DNA from: Epiperipatus broadwayi
Taxonomy: Eukaryota; Onychophora; Udeonychophora; Euonychophora; Peripatidae
Direction: 5' to 3'
Length of the DNA stretch: 64,000 nucleotides
NCBI GenBank assembly: GCA_028023455.1
Contig: JAQFVV010006238.1
Span: 2,800,572-2,864,571, forward strand
Below the pieces are notes generated by a model that was not told the origin of the DNA, did no database searches, and worked only from the letters and a program-made list of their open reading frames with translations. Made by a program: the position numbers and the translations under genes. This document shows, piece by piece, positions 57,780-64,000 of this stretch (its first letter is position 1; each line of letters begins with the position of its first letter).

Positions 57780-58395
57780 CTAAACATCACATGATCACTA
57801 TCTATGGAGAGTTTTGCTTTGTTTTGAATTGTTTACTTTTTATAAGACTGTATTTACAAAAATTTAATACAGAGAGCGTACCAATAGTTCAAACAAGCTC
57901 TTAATTGATAAGTGCGGTAAGAGAAAATATTTAAAAATCTCTATCCGGAACATGTTTAAGCAACACTGTCTTTTTCTTTTTGTAACTAATAGATGCTAGA
58001 TGATAATGCTTAATAAATCCCTATTGTGTTGTCTTATTTGGTATCTCCAGATTAGTTTCTAGTTCATGGCTGTCACCAGTGAGGAGTTTTGGATCTTGGA
58101 ACAGTACATTCATCCCTCTAGCAGCCAAAATTTACTTCTATGTTTTACTATCAAGCTATCAGTCCAATTAAAAAAAAAAAATACATATGTTTTCAATCTA
58201 AGCCAAACTAACTGTCCATGTAGTCAAGTAGATTTGAAATCTGTGCACCAACTAAATATTATAGGCACCTCTATCCTGAATTAAGTATTGGTGCACTGTT
58301 TCAAGAACTAAAGCTCTTCGCTGATGAAAGTGATAATCTAGAAATTAATTAGGATATATTAAACATTTTCACTTGGCATTTATTAGTTACAAAAA
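57780..58395. mobile_element. P1-related element, variant-terminus subfamily, diverged
   Basis: The outer motif CTAAACATCACATGATCACT and 'tggagagttttgctttgttt' lie at 57780-57830. After ~125 bp come 'agatgataatgcttaataaa' (57995) and a minus-strand ribozyme block (58040-58095: CTGGTGA, GAAA, CTA, ATC). The P1 interior follows to 58290, then a plus-strand ribozyme block (58318-58370: CTGATGA, AAGTGATAATCTA, GAAA). Two blocks in inverted orientation show the palindromic layout, though arms are badly diverged. Confidence 0.6.
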
Positions 58396-58484
58396 CTTAC
58401 ATTAGGTAGCATTATTGAAAAAAAGAGTACGATGCTGAAATGCAAGGAGTCATGTGATATTTTGTTTTTAATCAGATTGTTTGT

Positions 58485-58600
58485 TATTCAGGAGATCTTG
58501 TGATGTTTAGACATTGGAAATGGCAGAACTCAATGAACCTTTATCTGTATAGTTCTATATCTTTAACAGTGCATTAAATCACACAAGCCACTATAGTCTG
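58485..58600 (-). repeat. Family S tRNA-like repeat, single unit
   Basis: 'tattcaggagatcttgtgat', 'ggaaatggcagaactcaatg' and 'gtgcattaaatcacacaag' match S units. Confidence 0.5.
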
Positions 58601-58604
58601 CAAA

Positions 58605-59300
58605 GAAAGGTAATGTGCTATTATATACTCAATTTCCAAAAACTCAAAATACCAAGACCAGTCAACTCGCAATAATCAAATTTAATCCCCTCTCCCAGAA
58701 GATTGATAGTATTCAAACCCAGGGGATTAATAATGGTTGCATACATCTCATACGCTATTAACACCAGTACCACTCTGAATACTTTTTTTAATTGAAAGGC
58801 TAGTTTTATAGATTAAATTTTTACAGATAATTCTTATCATTATAAGTTATTTATATCCGCTTCTACCTTATTAAACAATCTGTAGCCTCTGCTAGGTAAT
58901 AGACAAATGTAAAGTTTGAATATTAAATTATTTTTACCATTACCATTATGAGCAAACAAAATTAATTTGGCATAGGTTTAATAATTTTCGAATAGGTTTC
59001 CTTTTCTACCCCCTCCCACCATTCCATTTTTTTTTTTGTTTTTGAAAGCATGAATTGCAAATTGACACCTCTTAAAAATTTATTATAAAACTTCCTGTCT
59101 CCACTTTATAGTTGTCATTAGTAGAAAATAAACAGAAATTATTATGATATAGCTCTTAAATATGTTGATGTTCCCTCAGAAAAAGAAAAAAAACCGTTTA
59201 ACTTTGAAAATATTTTAAATACATTTATTATGGGAAGTAGATCTTTTTATATTATAATCTAGATTTTTTTTTTGCTTAATTATTTTAAAAAAATCGTGTT
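58605..59300. other. AT-rich DNA, nothing recognised
   Basis: No shared repeat or coding pattern. Confidence 0.4.
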
Positions 59301-59309
59301 TTACTAATT

Positions 59310-59490
59310 GCGAACACATTGGTTGATGGAATTATGCTTTAAAAAAAATATTGATCACGTGACACAGCTACTATGTCAGGTAAACCTCAATTCCATAAGA
59401 TCAGAACTTTGTTTTTCAAGAATTTGCATAGCATAGCTTCACAAATTGGTTGGCTTTGGAGAGGTTAAGCCAGGTGTTAAGAAAGCAAGG
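59310..59490 (+). promoter_or_regulatory. Promoter-like motif cluster with splice-donor-like site
   Basis: An inverted CCAAT box (ACATTGGTTGA, ~59317), a palindromic E-box/CLEAR motif TCACGTGA (59355-59362), an ATG opening a ~31-codon frame (MSGKPQFHKIRTLFFKNLHS...), and a strong donor-like CAAG|GTAAGATA (~59489) occur in order within 180 bp. It would fit a short, mainly untranslated first exon. Each motif is short and may be chance. Confidence 0.25.
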
Positions 59491-59494
59491 TAAG

Positions 59495-61450
59495 ATAACA
59501 TTCCTTTAGATTAAAAACCAGTTTAATATAAATGAGACAGTTTACTATATTTTATTTTTGTTTAATAATTTACTATTAATAAAGCAATTTTTTAAAAAAT
59601 AATTGCAAAAAATAAATCGAATAACTTTCTTGCTCGACATTCGTAAGAAGTTCGAAAGCCGGAAACTAAAGTACTGGAATCGATCTAAAGATCTAACATT
59701 CACAAATTTGACATTTTACCAATGCACTTAATCAACAAGGGCAATAATTGTTCTCTCTGTGTGTGTTCGGTTATGTATATACACAAATTATTACCCTTTT
59801 CCAAATTTACTGCATACACAGCTATGAGAACATCAATCTTCTCAAATAAATATCAACAATTATTACTAACATCATATTTTATGGTGGAAATTATGTCATT
59901 TTTAGTAATAATTATTTAAGTATTTATCAAGGAACAGGATGTCATAGTTGTGGGTATAATATGTTTGGTGCTGTCAGAATAAATTGTAAAATATTGATAA
60001 ATGCTGAACAAGAATATTAAGACACATGAGAGGTTATAACCTGGGCCATCTGATGAGTATCAATTCAATAGCAAATTCAGTTTATGGTCTTTTACCCTTT
60101 TCCAAATGTTTTTATTTATATGATGAAAGTTATAAATATAGATAGATAGATATAGTTAGTCTAGATCAAACATATGTTTTAGCTTGTTTGGTTGATGCCA
60201 TAAGATTTTGAAGACTTATAATACAACAACCCATCACTCCTTTTATTTTATGCATCCCAAATATTCAAAATGGTATCTGAAAACTTAATATCCTTATTGG
60301 TTTATGAAAAAAAGACCACAGCTATTTCTTTAGGTTTATGAAGACTTGTTTTATTAACAATGCTGATAGGGTTTCAGCCATAGTGACTATTTAATGACCT
60401 ACAAATTGAATACATTGATGCTGTTGATACAGTTATTATGTTAAGTTAAGCATGATAATTCCAACTCAAATAGCTAATTGAAATGAAAATTGGTGCAAGT
60501 ACATTTTATTCATGAGCTAACTAATATAACATGATGCTAACTGGTTGTCTTTATGTATATTAATCCTAAATATGCTTAGCCTAAAGTATATGTAAATAAC
60601 AAGCTGACAACCTCTAGCAACTAAGAATGAATATTTTATACATCAATGAGCATTTAGAAGAATGGAGCCCAAATATAAATTTATTTATACTAAATCTGCA
60701 ATTTAAATACATTTTTTAATGATTTATTCCAAAAACTAGATATCAACCTCTACATTGATTAAGCAAACTGTAAAATTAATGTAAACGTTAGTAAATACTA
60801 CATAACATTGCACATTGGTGAGATTAGTTTTGGCTAATTGTATTTTTGATATTAATAATTTCAGTAAATTATCAATGATGTAAGTTTTACCTTGTAATCA
60901 TTCTAAAGTGAAGTTTTAGACATACAGCATAATACTGTTCCAGATTATTTAAAAAATACTTTATTGTGATTGATTATGACAAAAATAAAATAGTAGAATA
61001 TATACAAAATAGGTGCAATGTATTTCAGTGAAAAGTGGCTTGCTGATTGGTCCTCTCTCCAAGCTTCTTGAAATGCCATCTTTGAATCAACATATGTACT
61101 AACATGACCTAAGTCAGTACTTTCATGTATGAATCATGAATTAAATGATATAAAATGTGGGAGTGTGTTTTCAACCTTAACCAATAATGGAATAATGTGT
61201 TAACATTAAGTTTCATTTTAAATTTGGCAACACTGTTATGAAACATTTGAAATGATTCATACTCTATACAGCCATGAATCCATGATTATAAAAATATTTT
61301 CAAATAGTATTTCATGATGGCAGGGACAACCTTGAAGATGATCAATTCAAGGTCTAATTTACACTATCACATGATTTTCTAGGAAACAAAAACACTTAAT
61401 TATTATATATGCCTAAAGTATAAAATTGTAAAATGATAATAAAGTAAGTT
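59495..61450. other. AT-rich DNA, nothing recognised
   Basis: Unique-looking sequence with a short GATA run near 60140; no coding pattern. Confidence 0.4.
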
Positions 61451-61468
61451 AAACTAATGCAAAAATGT

Positions 61469-61560
61469 TAAGCATTGGTGGCTAGTGGTTAGCATAGCTG
61501 CCTTCCAAGCAGCTGGCCTGGGTTCGCTTCCTGGTCAATGCTTCGACATATAAAAAAAAC
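61469..61560 (+). mobile_element. Retroposed tRNA-Gly(UCC)-derived SINE with target-site duplication
   Basis: The body at 61472-61542 closely follows tRNA-Gly(UCC): acceptor strands GCATTGG and TCAATGC pair, and the anticodon arm is GCTGC-CTTCCAA-GCAGC with TCC anticodon. The T-arm carries GGTTCGCTTCC (B-box with one change) and one stem mismatch. The D-arm is 1-2 nt short. It is followed by TTCGACATAT and A8. Flanking direct repeats ACTAATGCAAAAATGT (61453-61468) and ACTAATGCAAAATGT (61561-61575) show retroposition. A working tRNA gene is unlikely given the A-tail, duplication and arm defects. Confidence 0.85.
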
Positions 61561-61767
61561 ACTAATGCAAAATGTACTAGATATTCAGAACTTCAGGGTC
61601 TTTTAAACTATATATAATTATATATTTTATTTATTTCTACTTATAATAAGTATGCTAAAGTAAGTTTTATTAAAAAATTATTTGTAGTGAACTCACTTAG
61701 GTTAAATAAACTCCTCTAGTGTAAATGAACACATCCATTCAGATTATATTGATAAGAATATAAAAGT

Positions 61768-61892
61768 TATTAAAACAGGCAAAATTCTCCATACAGTGGC
61801 ACTACTGTATGGAGAGTTTTAGCTGTTTTAATAACAGTTATGAACAAGCGTAAGAAATGGTGATCATGTGATGTTTAGTGATATAAAAGTTA
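61768..61892. mobile_element. P1 terminal-repeat-only copy
   Basis: AAACAGGCAAAATTCTCCAT is followed at once by its inverse, 'ccatacagtggcactactgt...gagttttagctgtttt', and then by the outer end 'gaaatggtgatcatgtgatg'. The whole interior is gone, leaving a ~60-bp near-perfect hairpin. Confidence 0.85.
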
Positions 61893-62775
61893 ATGTTTTA
61901 TTATTATTTACTATGGCACTTCAGAACAAATACTATGAATTAAATAACCAATAAAAAAACAAATAGTCTCAAAGTTTCTTTTTGGTTAGTAACAAACAAA
62001 TAAAAGATGAATAGTCTTAAGGTGAATTTATTCATTGTTTGCAATACATTCCAGAATACATCAGCCACTGAGGTGATAACCTTTCGTATTTAATTTCACA
62101 AAGCCAATAACTATATATGTAGTCATGATTTAGTGGAAATGATAATTTTCAACTACTATCATACTAAAATGACAAAAGTATCTAGAAAACACAACCTTGC
62201 ATGTTAAATTACTACAGCGTTCACATCAGGCTTTTGTAGACTTAAATGAACTTACAAGTATTTTATGTTAAAAATACTACTAAATTGAATAAAGATTTAA
62301 AACATAATAATATATTTTTAGTATATACAATATACAACACTATTGACAGCAAGGGTCAGATGCATGACATTTTATATCCAAGTGATCCATGGGATATATC
62401 TATCAATCTCAGTTTAAGTTGCTGTTCCAGCAATAATGTGACACCTTTATCATAGTATTACTTCAATGTTCAGGTAATAGTATAATCAGCATCTGTCTAA
62501 AATTGTAGCAACCGTTCATAAAATACAGTAATGAACAAATAGCCCGTACTTCATAAAATTCTTAGATAAAGCTTAAGTAAGCAAGCATAGCTCAAGAATA
62601 ATTTCTTGAAGAGTTTGATTCACATTATTCTGACATACCTGGTCAGACTACATTTCTTTCACAATTCAAATAAAATAAATTCTGAACTAAAACTAGTTAC
62701 TCTGAAATGATCTTATCAGATCAAGTGATCACAGGAAGGATTGGCGTATTATTCCAGAGAAAGTTTGAGAAGGTA
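61893..62775. other. AT-rich DNA, nothing recognised
   Basis: No shared repeat or coding pattern. Confidence 0.4.
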
Positions 62776-62779
62776 ACAG

Positions 62780-63172
62780 AAGTTAATAAACATCACATGA
62801 CCACCTCCTCTTATGCTTGTGTAAGGCTTGTGCATAAAATCCCCATTTAGTGCCTACTCATCCAATATCCCTGGACTAGTTTCTGGCTTATGGAGGGTTG
62901 CATTAGATCCTAAGATCTAGGTGCAGTGCTCTCAGATACAAGGCTCCTCACTGACAAGTGTTGTGTTAGATCCTAAGATCTAGGTGCAGTGCTCTCAGAT
63001 CCAAGGCTTCTCACTGACAAAGGCCATAATCCAGAAACTAGTTTGGGGATATTGGATGAGTAGGCACTAGATGTGGATTTTATGCACAAGCCTCCTGGCA
63101 TCCATTGATTACTCTAGCTTGCTGTGTGTGGCAATATATATAGTGAGTTTTGCCTGTTTAGTAACAGAAGTT
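62780..63172. mobile_element. P1 element with internal duplication
   Basis: It starts with the outer end AAACATCACATGACCACC and has a left arm (62822-62893) and right arm (63020-63120) that are inverted complements. It ends GAGTTTTGCCTGTTTAGTAAC. The interior block 'gttagatcctaagatctagg...ccaaggct' is duplicated in tandem (62897-62960 and 62963-63018). The right ribozyme block has CTGACAA (mutated), GAAA, CTA and GTT. The left arm lacks the CTGATGA part. Confidence 0.8.
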
Positions 63173-63174
63173 TC

Positions 63175-63740
63175 AAAAGCATATTTTAACCTGAAATCTC
63201 TTGATTATAATACAAAGGTATAAATTTACCTGTATAATCAAGAGGAGGGGAAAAGCAATTGATTATGCTGATGCATTTTGGAACATTGATAAGGTGCTTA
63301 GAGATTGTTTTATATATAGTATATATGCCTACAAGCTTTTAATGAATTGAATACAACATTTGTAATTAACTACAGTCTTACAATCAACTGTCATTAAATA
63401 TCCTGTGCAAAATCCAGTCAATATCTTCCCTAAGTGCAAACCAAGGACTTTTGCATGGATATTTAGAAAAATTTTAATAGGATTCTACTAGCAGAACGTT
63501 TTGGTTGTTTCATTTTAAAGCAATCGTTTTGAAGAGAAAAATGAATAAAAGTTAAGAATATAGTTTGCAAATGGTTGCTTTGCAATGCAAAACAAAACTA
63601 AGCTGCTAAAAACTAAAAATAATTTCTGATTTCATTAAATAATTAATATAATATATATATATTTTTATTAAAACACTTTTATGAGTAGTACACTGAGAAA
63701 AACAAAATAAAAACATTTTTTCTTGCAACTACAATTTTGG
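63175..63740. other. AT-rich DNA, nothing recognised
   Basis: No shared repeat or coding pattern. Confidence 0.4.
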
Positions 63741-63744
63741 TTTA

Positions 63745-64000
63745 CCGAACTCTCCATACAGTAGTACCACTCAGTGCAAGCCTTCATAATCAATGGATCA
63801 GGAAGGTTTGTGAATAAAATTCTACTCATCCAACATCCCCAGATTAGTTTTAGCTTGTGGCTTTCATCAGTGAGAAGCCTTGGATGGTGATCATGTGTTG
63901 TTTTTGATGGTTTTATATTCTGCCATAGAATAATGGTGACTGTAGTTTTTGAAAAACCAAAGACACCAAAAAGTATGAATGCTGAACTGAGTTCAAGCCT
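63745..64000 (-). mobile_element. P1 left half, running off the window end
   Basis: 'aactctccatacagtagtac', 'aagcc-t-ataatcaatgga', 'ctactcatccaacatcccca', a minus-strand ribozyme block (63835-63885: CTGATGA kept, the G of GAAA lost, triplet ATC), then 'ggtgatcatgtgttgttt' and interior 'gaatgctgaactgagttcaa'. It continues past 64000. Confidence 0.7.

Noticed and set aside
58066-58284. 72-codon plus-strand frame
   Set aside because: It lies wholly inside a P1-related element and runs antisense to its ribozyme block.
61472-61542. Functional tRNA-Gly(UCC) gene
   Set aside because: It has an A-tail, a target-site duplication, a shortened D-arm and a T-stem mismatch, so a retroposed copy is the better reading.

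Overview
This is a stretch of animal nuclear DNA, very AT-rich, in which I could recognise no intact host protein-coding gene. The signs of a metazoan genome are RTE-type and CR1/L2/Jockey-type non-LTR retrotransposons, retroposed tRNA-Gly-like SINEs with target-site duplications, long microsatellites, and a dense population of palindromic (foldback) elements. The species cannot be named from sequence alone. A large-genome invertebrate is my inference.

Layout. 1-6 kb: microsatellite, a tRNA-like SINE, and a nest of palindromic elements. 6-9.5 kb: two minus-strand LINE 3' fragments and an unidentified decayed reading frame. 10-17 kb: a 1.1-kb foldback, LINE 3' ends next to a perfect (TAA)127 array, and a tRNA-like 130-bp repeat. 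18-22 kb: RTE fragments, a second type of LINE split by a small palindrome, and an inverted RTE pair around (AT)n. 24-25 kb: strand-switching TCTA/GATA repeats. 26-29 kb: four palindromic elements, one holding a near-canonical hammerhead ribozyme. 30.9-38 kb: a nearly full-length PHD/SGNH/APE/RT LINE followed by two 3' fragments in the same orientation. 40.5-45 kb: the most host-gene-like part, with a CpG-rich patch, a CRE palindrome, a YY1-like motif and two candidate short exons. 46-48.5 kb: two different ~100-130-bp tandem arrays. 49-52 kb: a decayed plus-strand copy of the same LINE. 52-64 kb: microsatellites, more palindromic-element copies and unique-looking AT-rich DNA.

The most interesting signal is structural. 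The most abundant palindromic family here (called P1, about a dozen full or partial copies) carries a conserved block that folds as a type I hammerhead ribozyme: CTGATGA, a short stem II, GAAA, a two-pair stem III, a GTC-like cleavage triplet, and a stem I with an internal loop. A second, unrelated-looking palindrome (P2, 28.69-29.04 kb) carries its own hammerhead with every core base present. In both families the ribozyme block lies in inverted arms, so a transcript could both fold back and carry ribozymes. This suggests retrozyme-like or Penelope-associated non-autonomous elements in a foldback arrangement. The RTE and CR1-like LINEs are possible sources of retrotransposition machinery, but no copy in this window is intact.
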